This document shows, one piece after another, positions 38,047-45,249 of a stretch of 45,249 nucleotides of DNA (position 1 is the stretch's first letter; every line of letters begins with the position of its first letter). Made by a program: the position numbers and the translations under genes. Origin of the DNA: Parendozoicomonas sp. Alg238-R29 (GTDB taxonomy: Bacteria; Pseudomonadota; Gammaproteobacteria; Pseudomonadales; Endozoicomonadaceae); assembly GCF_947331445.1 (NCBI RefSeq), contig NZ_CAMZOG010000031.1, positions 1-45,249 on the forward strand, read 5' to 3'. The notes under the pieces are model-generated. The model did no database searches and had not been told where the DNA came from. It worked only from the letters and a program-made list of their open reading frames with translations.

Positions 38047-38822
38047 AAGCTTGCCCCCACATCTGCCCCTTCATGGCGCAGACGATCCAGCAGTTGCCCC
38101 TGCAAAGACATAAGTTCAGTGTCTTCCAATGATCGTGGCGTTTGCCCAGGGGGCGCAATGGGGGCAGTCAATTGTGCGGGATTCCCGCGGAGATGGTAAA
38201 CACGGTGCCCCAGACGCAGGGCTTCCAAAGGGTCATGGGTAATCAGCAGCACTGTACGCCCACTAAGCAGTTCGCAGGAAAGATCCTGTAAATCAAGGCG
38301 GGTAATGGCATCTACAGCGGCAAAGGGTTCATCCATCAACACAACCGGACGATTTTCCATCAACGTACGAGCCAGCGCTACTCGCTGACGCTGACCTCCG
38401 GAAAGATTCTGAGGCAAAGTCGAAGCTTTGTCAGTAAGCCCTACCCGATCAAGTACAGATAGTGCCCGTTCCAAAACATCATCAGACAGTTTCTTTTTTC
38501 GAAACAAAGAGCGACTGCGCAACTGCTCACCGACCGTCACATTCTCCAGAACACTGGCCCAGGGAAGCAGTGAATCCTGTTGGGACATCCAGGCAATCCG
38601 CCCCTGCAGTGGCTGGTCATCACTACAGATAACTTCGCCGCTGGTAGAAATATTCAGGGCGTCAGTTAATCCTGCAACCATTCTTAACAGCGTAGTTTTT
38701 CCTACACCGCTACCCCCCAGAAGGCAGGTCCAGTGACCGCCTTCCAGAGTTAAATTCAAGTTCTCAAAAATCTGGTTATCACCATAGGCCAGCCCGGCAC
38801 TATGGAGAGTGATATCAAACAT
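38043..38822 (-). CDS. thiZ: Thiamine-pyrimidine ABC transporter ATPase
   Basis: A 259-aa ATPase with Walker A GGSGVGKTTLL, signature LSGGQRQRVALARTL, Walker B VVLMDEPFAAVD and the switch histidine in LLITHDPLEALRLG. It is the first gene after the TPP riboswitch. The best ribosome-binding candidate (GGAG at 38835-38838) lies about 12 nt before the ATG and inside a small hairpin, which suits translational control by the riboswitch. Confidence 0.9.
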   Translation of the reverse strand: MFDITLHSAGLAYGDNQIFENLNLTLEGGHWTCLLGGSGVGKTTLLRMVAGLTDALNISTSGEVICSDDQPLQGRIAWMSQQDSLLPWASVLENVTVGEQLRSRSLFRKKKLSDDVLERALSVLDRVGLTDKASTLPQNLSGGQRQRVALARTLMENRPVVLMDEPFAAVDAITRLDLQDLSCELLSGRTVLLITHDPLEALRLGHRVYHLRGNPAQLTAPIAPPGQTPRSLEDTELMSLQGQLLDRLRHEGADVGASL

Positions 38823-38912
38823 AAAAGGCGGAAGCTCCGTCCGAAAGCGGAGGAAGCAGACAGGTGGGAATACCTTCTACGTGCAGTATCAGGCAGAGTA
38901 AGCAGGCCTGTC

Positions 38913-39000
38913 GGTTTCCTACGCCAGCATTATCTGGTTCAGGTCTGTGGGTCTTTCTCAGCCGCCCTGCTACGCAAAACATACGGGCAACACCCCAACC
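38913..39000 (-). promoter_or_regulatory. TPP riboswitch (THI box)
   Basis: On the minus strand the conserved landmarks appear in order: GGGGTGTTGCCCG, then GGGCGGCTGAGAAAGACCC (the CTGAGA pyrimidine-binding core), CCTGAACC, and AGATAATGCTGGCGTAGG (the pyrophosphate-binding part). The closing P1 stem can be made by GGTT (39000-38997) with AACC (38916-38913). About 90 nt separate it from thiZ. TPP binding would turn the operon off. A hairpin at 38835-38852 (CTCCG, 8-nt loop, CGGAG) covers the only GGAG before thiZ and could be the expression platform. Confidence 0.95.
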
Positions 39001-39483
39001 AACGTGCAGCAATCTATAGGTTTTGATTTTAAAAAGCACCTGTTTTTGCTGCTAAGTCTTTATTTCTTGACCTCGAACATGCAGATTCCTGCTTAAGGAG
39101 AAACAAGGAACATACCAAAGTCAGCACTTCAGGCATGGGGGCCACAAGCCAAATTTCGGTTTCTCCAAGTATTTCTGGAAAAATCGGCAGCATTACCCTA
39201 CAACCGGATGTTCGGCTCTGCTCACAATAGATATTGGTGGCATGAACTATCTTGAAAGACTCCGTATACTTCTGAGCACCGGTTTCTGTCGTATAATTAG
39301 AACCATCGTCGTGCAACAGACACAATTCCAAGAGTTCCTGAAATCTCTCAGTACATTGTCCCCCGAACAACTGACATGCTTGCACACAACCCTACCGCTG
39401 GAACGAATGCGGGCGTACCTGTAACGCATTGAACGGCACGCCATTAGCTCATTTTCATATTCGTGATGTGAACAGAGCCGTAA
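39001..39483. other. Intergenic stretch upstream of the thi operon
   Basis: About 480 bp between the riboswitch and the 3' end of the 930-aa gene. Open frames at 39029-39385 (minus) and 39242-39424 (plus) do not look like genes; the plus frame has a helical segment (FQEFLKSLSTLSPEQL) that could be a transposase N-terminal remnant. The thi promoter should lie at about 39010-39060, where the minus strand is AT-rich (TTTTTAAAATC), but no clear -35 is seen. Confidence 0.4.
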
Positions 39484-42276
39484 TCACACTTCTACATCTA
39501 AACGGTCTAATAGCAGTTCGTAATACTGGGTTTTTGATGAAAACTCTTCAGCTTTTTCAGGTATAGTTATACTGTTTCTATTGACGAAAGTAGTAAGGGC
39601 ATTGATTCTTCTTCCCTCATCTTTGATGCTGTAATTCATATAATAAAATAAAAGACCATCATATTCCCCTACAGATTGATCCTTTTCATAGAGTTTTAAC
39701 TCGAGATCAAAAGCCCTGTTTTTACTGAATTTCTCTCTTAGACAAGCAGTGTTTTTACCTTGCCCCTCCAGGAATACAATTAAATCCACAAACGTCCAGT
39801 GGCAACCAGAACCACCGGATAGAGGAATGGAATACTTGTTATGATTGATAGTTCCTTCTCTAAAAAAGTAAGATATTTTAGTAAGATTAAAACCTTCACT
39901 AAGCAAGTGTTCAATGAACATTGTTAATGATTCATTCCACTCTTTTGAATGAGGTTCAAGTATCATTACCTCATCATAAGGATGAAGATAAAGATCAAAG
40001 TCAGCCTTTCCCTTATTGCTCTGTATTATTTCATCATTCAACACAGGAGATTGATACAATTTCAACAAATATCTCAAACACGAAGAATTATTTTTCTCAA
40101 CTTGAGATCTGGAAAGTTCAGGGTGAGCTGAGCTTATAATATTGATAATACTTTTATTATTAAAGAGTGATGACCGCATAGACCAGAGTGGTTTTCTTGC
40201 ACAGCAAAAATCACTAAGCTTATAAATAAATAATTTTAATTTATCTTCAGGCGGTATACTTCTCGGAATAACCTTGTCTTCATTGATATAATCAGTCATA
40301 ATTTCTTCTATCAATAACTCATTCCAGCTATCTATCCTCTTGCCACTCTTAGTAACTGAAACAGGAGGAGCAATACAAATATTACAACGTCCACCCTGAT
40401 TAAAATTAAGTTCTTCAGCCATCTCTTTAAATGACAACTCTCTTTCACTTGCATTCTGAAAGTATTCTACAAGTGCCCGCTGGTAAGCTTCACTTTCTGT
40501 GGCACAAACAGCCAGAGTATGTATTGGCTTACAGCGCTTTATAATCTCACTATACTCCTGATCTTTATCCTGCCAGCATTGTCTTATGCAATGTTTCAAC
40601 AAACAGTGGGGAGTATACATTTTTCCACTCAGAGCAATAGCCTTTTGTAAATCAGATCTTAATTCTTTATGATTAAAAACAAGAGATCTGCGAAATTCAC
40701 GGGATTCAACTCCACCCCAAGTATCAATATACGCCTGCAACTTTGAGACAAATTCGCCAGGTTTTTTGTATTTTTCAAATAAAATAATCAATACTTTAGA
40801 AAAGGAAGGAGGTTCTTGTTCAGTATCAATACCCAGCTCAACAAAAAGAGCTTCGCCCAGATTTGCCCAGTCATATTGATCCTTCAGTTTACTACAATAT
40901 TTATTGTAAATTTCTTCAGGAATGGGAACCAGTACTTTATTCTTAAGCGCATTATTTCCACCATGATCAGCAGATAAAGCTGCTATGCAAGCCCCAGGTG
41001 CAAACCCTTTTTGTAATAATTCCTTGAGAGTTTCTGTTAATGTCAATGTAAAAAGGGAGTGGTCTGGCCTATAGCACTGAAGAACATCCAACTTATTTGG
41101 TCTGACCCCACCTTCTGGAAGCAAGCTTCCTGGAATAATTTTCGCCAGGCAATATAGTGTTGAAATATGGAATTTCAGACCCTTTTTTAATTCATTCGGG
41201 CAGATATCTGATGGTTCAAATTTTAACTGGCTGATAACACCACAATCATTATCATATACCGAGTTAAATTGGTAAACCCCATCAAAGAACCACGAGATTG
41301 ATGCCAACAATATCCTTCTTGCCAGAAAAGCAACATCACTTTCTTCAAAGCCCATCAATTTTGGGTTTTTTTGAAAAAATTCAACTTTTTTTACATTAAA
41401 ACTATCAAGAGTATATCCATCAATATCACAATAATCTTTTGCCATTCTAAAAACATTATCAGGATTAAATAGTGATAAATTACAAAATGATGGATCATAT
41501 ATAAAAAGCTCACTTCCACTTATCACTTTTTTGCAGCTATCTTCTCCACTAATGTAAAGGGTATTTACTCTCTCACTTTTCAAACACTTTTTCACTTCAG
41601 TGTCTGTATCGACAGGAACAAGAAGAAAGTAATGTCTCAAAATCTCCCTGCCATTGCCTGTTTTCACTTCGAGTGTGGCCAACATAACACTTGGTATAAG
41701 TGATCCATGAAAAAACCAGTCATAAATCCAGCTATAGCACCACCCATCACACCGTGTTGTTTCCAGCTCCCGTACCAGCTGACCTTTTACAACAGCCTTA
41801 AACAGCTTTCCTGAATGAAGCTCATGTGGTGGTAACTCCTCTAATAAATCCTGGCCTTTCTGATATACTTCTTGATTCCTTCTTTCCCTAATATAATGGT
41901 TTTCCGATTTTAAAAAACTTTTAGAATAAGTATCTTTCAAACCATGTTGGGCATTAGAAGAATGAAGACAATGAATTTCACGAATAAACTCACTATATTT
42001 TATCTTATCATCATCTCCAAATCTTAAATTAAGCCCCCCCCTATTAATTATTTTAAAATTGGGCGTCCCTTTGTTAAGGGTCAAATTACTACATACAGGC
42101 TCTAATTTTCTGGAAGCTATTCGTTTCGAAGAACGCTTTTCTCTATAAATAAAATCTGTTTTTATTTTTTTCCTATAGACTGTCCCTCCATCACTAGGCT
42201 CCTCGGGCGCCTGAGATCTTTTACGCCCCACTGGCTTAACAAAACCTGACTCTGTTGACTTCACATGGTGCATCAT
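39484..42276 (-). CDS. Large unrecognised protein with basic N-terminus (930 aa)
   Basis: No family recognised. From the ATGATG at 42276 the first 60 residues are very basic and resemble nuclear-localisation signals: GRKRS (17-21), YRKKIK (34-39) and YREKRSSKRIASRK (44-57). No signal peptide or membrane segment is apparent. A region at 170-270 has WCYSWIYDWF (C180), ILRHYFLLVPV (H215) and FIYDPSFCNL (D261), faintly like a Cys-His-Asp protease order. The rest is mixed alpha/beta and Cys-rich. The DNA is clearly more AT-rich than the housekeeping part. The frame also opens 29 codons earlier at 42363; neither start has a good ribosome site. Divergent from the 550-aa gene across about 220 bp; likely acquired. 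Confidence 0.8.
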   Translation of the reverse strand: MMHHVKSTESGFVKPVGRKRSQAPEEPSDGGTVYRKKIKTDFIYREKRSSKRIASRKLEPVCSNLTLNKGTPNFKIINRGGLNLRFGDDDKIKYSEFIREIHCLHSSNAQHGLKDTYSKSFLKSENHYIRERRNQEVYQKGQDLLEELPPHELHSGKLFKAVVKGQLVRELETTRCDGWCYSWIYDWFFHGSLIPSVMLATLEVKTGNGREILRHYFLLVPVDTDTEVKKCLKSERVNTLYISGEDSCKKVISGSELFIYDPSFCNLSLFNPDNVFRMAKDYCDIDGYTLDSFNVKKVEFFQKNPKLMGFEESDVAFLARRILLASISWFFDGVYQFNSVYDNDCGVISQLKFEPSDICPNELKKGLKFHISTLYCLAKIIPGSLLPEGGVRPNKLDVLQCYRPDHSLFTLTLTETLKELLQKGFAPGACIAALSADHGGNNALKNKVLVPIPEEIYNKYCSKLKDQYDWANLGEALFVELGIDTEQEPPSFSKVLIILFEKYKKPGEFVSKLQAYIDTWGGVESREFRRSLVFNHKELRSDLQKAIALSGKMYTPHCLLKHCIRQCWQDKDQEYSEIIKRCKPIHTLAVCATESEAYQRALVEYFQNASERELSFKEMAEELNFNQGGRCNICIAPPVSVTKSGKRIDSWNELLIEEIMTDYINEDKVIPRSIPPEDKLKLFIYKLSDFCCARKPLWSMRSSLFNNKSIINIISSAHPELSRSQVEKNNSSCLRYLLKLYQSPVLNDEIIQSNKGKADFDLYLHPYDEVMILEPHSKEWNESLTMFIEHLLSEGFNLTKISYFFREGTINHNKYSIPLSGGSGCHWTFVDLIVFLEGQGKNTACLREKFSKNRAFDLELKLYEKDQSVGEYDGLLFYYMNYSIKDEGRRINALTTFVNRNSITIPEKAEEFSSKTQYYELLLDRLDVEV

Positions 42277-42366
42277 AATTAAACACAATCTATTTAAAAA
42301 TACCTGACGGACATTCAGATAACAACATCCAGAAAAACCACTCCCCTTGACTACTGAACACATTTA

Positions 42367-42394
42367 CATATAGCAATAGTCAACTCCATAACAA
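42367..42394 (-). promoter_or_regulatory. Possible promoter of the 930-aa gene
   Basis: Minus-strand TTGTTA (42389-42394), 16-nt spacer, TATATG (42367-42372). The predicted start near 42360 favours the translation start at 42276 over 42363. The whole intergenic region is AT-rich, so chance matches are likely. Confidence 0.35.
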
Positions 42395-42463
42395 CATTGT
42401 TATTCATAGAAATATTACAACCCGAACATTTCTTATTCAAAAGGGTCTTATGAATTTAAATCA

Positions 42464-42494
42464 TTGAATAACACTTAAGTGAAAGGGGTATAAT
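42464..42494 (+). promoter_or_regulatory. Possible promoter with palindromic operator for the 550-aa gene
   Basis: TTGAAT (42464-42469), a long 19-nt spacer and a perfect TATAAT (42489-42494). The spacer contains the perfect palindrome CACTTAAGTG (42472-42481). The same stretch supplies AAAGGGG (42482-42488), the only ribosome-site candidate for the GTG start at 42499, so promoter and ribosome site cannot both be used by that start. Confidence 0.35.
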
Positions 42495-42498
42495 TATT

Positions 42499-44151
42499 GT
42501 GGATGGCAGTATTAAGAAAGAAGTTACTTATCATCGATCACCCCCTGTTGTACCCACTCATGAAAAAGTCAGGAAAAAAAGGGCCACACGCAACCAGGGC
42601 GCGAAACAACAATCCACCAAGAAACAGAGGGTATCTACCACAGAAGCTACAGAACATGTCCCTGCTCCAAAACCCGGGTCAACCAGGGATCGCAGCAAAA
42701 AAGTCATCAAACGAACCGCTGTAGCTGGTCAGAATGCAAAGGAGCAAAGTCTGGCAAACCATGACAAATACCTATCGTCGTCTACAGCCCGACAAGATAT
42801 TTGGCAGGATATCCAACTATTCCAAGAAAGTGATCACCTCAATCTTCGGGCGACGAAAATAAATGGCTCAGACCCCGAATGGGCATTCTCACAGCATACA
42901 AAAGCTCCGTGTCTGCGTGAGCCAATCACTGAACTTGTTGCTAGCCTTCATACTTTTGAAAATGGAGAAGGAAGAGCTTTTACTCCTGATGATTGGCTCC
43001 GTGTTTTAGAAATCTGGGAAGAGAGAAAGAACATGCCAAAACTGGAGATTAATCTCTATCTTATTCTTATTAACAGAGCCCTTAGTGAAGACTCACCACT
43101 TCAGCCACAAAATGTAAAAAGTGCATTTCTCATTGCTTTTGCAAATCTTCTTGGCGCTTATAACATAAAGCATGAAGGTTTTATCGAACTTATTGCCAAT
43201 AAAGAGTTCGAAACCTACCCAGTCGATATCGGTGATGTCCTTTCGCCATGCCCTAAAGAGAATATGGAGGCAACGGGATCGGAGATGTTTTCAAACCAAT
43301 GGCCGGCCATTTGCAAAGCCGTAACAAATCCACGGTGTTTCAAAAATCGCTGGGCATCACGCCTGAGCTCTGATGTATGGAATACAGCTAAAAACTTTCT
43401 CAATATCTGGACAATAGATGCCAGCTGTGAACTTGGATCAGAGTTTAATATTGGCCTGGACGATCTTATGAATTCTGAGTTTATCTATTTTTTATTAAGA
43501 TCCGCGTTTTCAAAGAAATCTGCATTCACCATCCATGAAAAAAAGCAGCTGGCTCATTTACTGGATGCAGGTCTTGCCGCAATGAATGTGACTCTCGAAC
43601 TCAAACAGGAGGGCGAGCCTCAGAATAAGATTATCAACTGGCGAGACTGGCTATTATCATTTAAGCCTGGTGTACACTCTGTAAAACCTGCTACTATGGT
43701 TTTGGTTTCTGATTTTAATAACGTTACACTCTATGCCCCTGCCTCACCATCACCATTTCCTGACACGCCAGATCAGGATGCTGGTGCTAGTGTTACTGTC
43801 AGTGATGATAACAATTTAAATGAATGCGCTTCCACAAGTCATGGAGGTTCACAGGGTATCTTCACGCAGCATGGAATCCTGTTAGACCTTCAGTATATCA
43901 AGAACAATGATAATCGTGTGAAATCATCAATAGCTAGCCTAGAAACAGCAAAAAAACTGTTACTAGAGGTAGTAGAATCTCACCAGTCAGATTTAGCGCT
44001 CGCGGGTTTTCAGAATACAGCACTAGATGATGATGATGAGCAGAGATTGGTTCCTATTAAAGAAAAGTTCCAAGATATTCTAAATAGTTTGGGTTCAGCA
44101 CAATTAGAGCTTACCAAATATATGCCCCTATCTGATGAGTGCTCAGCCTGA
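42499..44151 (+). CDS. Large unrecognised protein with basic N-terminus (550 aa)
   Basis: No family recognised. The first 78 residues carry 20 Lys/Arg with clusters KVRKKR (23-28), KKQR (41-44) and KKVIKR (67-72), much like a bipartite nuclear-localisation signal and probably disordered. The middle (about 90-400) is helical with Trp-rich pieces such as DDWLRVLEIWEERK and INWRDWLLSF. Residues about 410-450 are Pro/Ser/Asp-rich, and the C-terminus (about 455-550) looks like a helical bundle with an acidic DDDDE. No signal peptide. The start is GTG 42499 with AAAGGGG about 10 nt upstream; no in-frame ATG is near. Divergent partner of the 930-aa gene, sharing the basic N-terminus. Confidence 0.78.
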   Translation: MDGSIKKEVTYHRSPPVVPTHEKVRKKRATRNQGAKQQSTKKQRVSTTEATEHVPAPKPGSTRDRSKKVIKRTAVAGQNAKEQSLANHDKYLSSSTARQDIWQDIQLFQESDHLNLRATKINGSDPEWAFSQHTKAPCLREPITELVASLHTFENGEGRAFTPDDWLRVLEIWEERKNMPKLEINLYLILINRALSEDSPLQPQNVKSAFLIAFANLLGAYNIKHEGFIELIANKEFETYPVDIGDVLSPCPKENMEATGSEMFSNQWPAICKAVTNPRCFKNRWASRLSSDVWNTAKNFLNIWTIDASCELGSEFNIGLDDLMNSEFIYFLLRSAFSKKSAFTIHEKKQLAHLLDAGLAAMNVTLELKQEGEPQNKIINWRDWLLSFKPGVHSVKPATMVLVSDFNNVTLYAPASPSPFPDTPDQDAGASVTVSDDNNLNECASTSHGGSQGIFTQHGILLDLQYIKNNDNRVKSSIASLETAKKLLLEVVESHQSDLALAGFQNTALDDDDEQRLVPIKEKFQDILNSLGSAQLELTKYMPLSDECSA

Positions 44152-44283
44152 CTAATGTCGGGACCTGTGTACAGGACAATGTATGGTCCGCCCCGTTTTG
44201 CAATGACAATTTATGATAACGGAGTTGGTCTGCGCTAATGTATTCGGAATCTTTAATGGGAGGCTCCACGCATCCCCTCCACG

Positions 44284-44577
44284 ATGAGATCCGCTCTGGA
44301 TTGTCCTAAAAAAACTTACAGCATCATAACTGCGGTGTCCCGTATCAGGTTTTCAATCCAGTGGTCTGACCGTTTTCGTCATCATACTCACCATTGCAAA
44401 ATCGGTGTTAACACCAGCAAAGGCTGGATTTATCTGGGCAGTTCTGAAGCGGAGCTGGATCAACTGGACAAGGTAGAGGGCTTGAATGGCATTTCCACAA
44501 CAGAAGACTGAGCCGCATTCATGAAAGCCGCCTTCGCCGGTGCACCAGCGGAATACTGGTCAAACTGTTATTGTTAA
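44284..44577 (+). pseudogene. Gene remnant with an in-frame TGA
   Basis: A 75-codon frame (ATG 44284 to TGA 44509-44511) has protein-like content, IQWSDRFRHHTHHCKIGVNT followed by GWIYLGSSEAELDQLDKV. After the TGA the same frame stays open for 21 codons (AAFMKAAFAGAPAEYWSNCY) to TAA 44575-44577, so a nonsense mutation may have cut a slightly longer gene. The upstream frame is closed by TAA at 44254-44256 and no ribosome site is seen. Family unknown; perhaps the C-terminal piece of a larger protein. Confidence 0.35.
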
Positions 44578-44630
44578 AAACCGGACATCTCCCCTAATAG
44601 TATCCACGTTAACTCGCAACGCCGTGGAAT

Positions 44631-44648
44631 TCCTCCGCTTTAGGAGGG
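44631..44648. repeat. Hairpin resembling an IS200/IS605-type right end
   Basis: GTGGAATTCCTCCGCTTTAG followed by GAGGG: a short stem CCTCC (44632-44636) and GGAGG (44643-44647) with a GCTTTA loop. IS200/IS605 elements often end, just after tnpB, with a similar GGAATCCTCC/GGAGG hairpin. No tnpA or tnpB sequence remains nearby, so this is at most a scar. Confidence 0.25.
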
Positions 44649-44827
44649 TAAACAATCTATGACTCTTTGATACAAAGCCATACAGGTTTGCGAAAAACCT
44701 TAGAGATTGCGAAAGCTCGAAAGAATACAGTTTTTAATAATTATTCCCGCCATGCCCTGTTTAAAGAAGAACATTTCCGGTATTCATAACAATAAACAGA
44801 TAAAAACAACAATCAGAGGGGACAATA

Positions 44828-45043
44828 ATGAAATTCTTGACAACTTTGGTTATTGCCTTAACAGTCAGCCAGCCACAGCCAGAGGCTTTTCAGGAAGCAG
44901 ATCAGAGATTGCGGGAAACGTGGCGCTCAGACCGTGACAGAACTATGGCTTCCGTCGAAACGTCCAGTCGTATAACGCCAGCAAGAAAGGAAATTCTTAA
45001 GCGTGATGTCGGGGAAATGTCCAGGGCGATTGCATCAATCTAG
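44828..45043 (+). CDS. Small putative exported protein (71 aa)
   Basis: A good ribosome site (AGAGGGG, about 6 nt before the ATG) precedes a protein with a short hydrophobic N-terminus (MKFLTTLVIALTVS) and a charged helical body (EADQRLRETWRSDRD, then RKEILKRDVGEMSRAI). A signal peptide with cleavage after about residue 14-15 is plausible but the segment is short. Its last 9 bp overlap the stop end of the transposase on the other strand, so the original C-terminus may have been lost. Confidence 0.45.
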   Translation: MKFLTTLVIALTVSQPQPEAFQEADQRLRETWRSDRDRTMASVETSSRITPARKEILKRDVGEMSRAIASI

Positions 45044-45249
45044 TACGATAGAGCAAAGAAGCATTTCCAAATGCTCACGGTTCCAGCCTGCTATTTTCCG
45101 ATGCCTTTTAATGCTTTTATTGCCTTTGTTTTTCTTGATCGTATTCAATGCTATACGCCTGAGAATCGATAGGTTCTCAGCACTATTTCCCGCTTTAGCC
45201 TGGCAAGCATCTTCGGAGAACGAAACATCCAGTACCCAGTGCAGGTTAT
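45035..45249 (-). mobile_element. ISAs1-family transposase, C-terminal part (cut by window edge)
   Basis: The minus-strand frame entering from the window edge reads NLHWVLDVSFSEDACQAKAG, then NSAENLSILRRIALNTIKK, and ends at TGA 45035-45037. The LHWVLDVxFxED and NxAENLxxLRRIALN blocks are the C-terminal hallmark of ISAs1-type DDE transposases. The frame is intact over the 71 codons visible. Whether the element is complete cannot be seen; no terminal inverted repeat could be identified between 44828 and 45035. Confidence 0.88.

Larger units (their letters stand above)
44152..44827. other. Degraded intergenic stretch
   Basis: About 680 bp after the 550-aa gene with no intact recognised gene: a broken frame at 44284-44577, a hairpin at 44631-44648 and otherwise nothing identified. 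Together with the transposase end at the right edge it looks like a decayed mobile-element region. Confidence 0.45.

Noticed and set aside
39029-39385. 118-codon minus-strand ORF upstream of the thi operon
   Set aside because: It ends at the thi promoter region, lacks a ribosome site and shows no domain.
39242-39424. 60-codon plus-strand ORF with a transposase-like helix
   Set aside because: Too short and too weak to call a transposase; mentioned under the intergenic entry only.

Overview
The window is chromosomal DNA from a gammaproteobacterium of the Pseudomonas/Oceanospirillales type. The 16S fragment at the left edge, the two-gene LPS block kdsB-lpxK and the order tatD-pilZ-holB-tmk-mltG-pabC-fabF-acpP-fabG-fabD-plsX-rpmF-yceD / maf / sppA / rluC / rne / murB-ptp-kdsB-ycaR-lpxK-exbD-exbB-comEC / lolD-lolC follow the order known from Pseudomonas aeruginosa almost gene for gene. 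The partial 16S looks closer to Oceanospirillales such as Endozoicomonadaceae, but that is a judgement by eye. The window starts inside 16S rRNA, a usual assembly break point.

Layout. 1-848: 5' end of a 16S gene (minus strand) with its boxA-bearing leader and two tandem sigma70-type promoters. 849-11049: one long leftward block for DNA replication, dTMP kinase, cell-wall lytic transglycosylase, folate synthesis and fatty-acid/phospholipid synthesis; internal promoters are visible ahead of acpP and yceD. 11198-14253: maf (rightward), then sppA and rluC (leftward). 14282-17820: rne with a leader of about 500 nt, closed by a terminator shared with the convergent murB block. 17844-24836: tightly overlapping leftward genes for peptidoglycan, Kdo/lipid A, an ExbBD pair and the ComEC DNA channel. 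24995-33998: DUF2062 gene, a small unknown gene, lolCD, a 477-aa unknown exported protein, ycgN, an AMP-dependent acyl-CoA ligase and the ABC-F protein ybiT.

34260-45249 is the accessory end: a frameshifted unknown gene, a 90-aa protein, a GNAT acetyltransferase, a very small YadA-like trimeric autotransporter, and a thiamine-pyrimidine importer (thiZXY) under a TPP riboswitch. Then come two divergent, AT-richer genes for large unrecognised proteins (930 and 550 aa), both with very basic, nuclear-localisation-like N-termini, followed by decayed reading frames, a small exported ORF and the 3' end of an ISAs1-type transposase at the right edge.

The housekeeping part is ordinary. The best candidates for something undescribed are the divergent 39484-44151 gene pair (possible host-directed effectors or a new two-gene system), the 237-aa mini-autotransporter, and the 477-aa exported protein. 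None of these functions can be settled from sequence reading alone.
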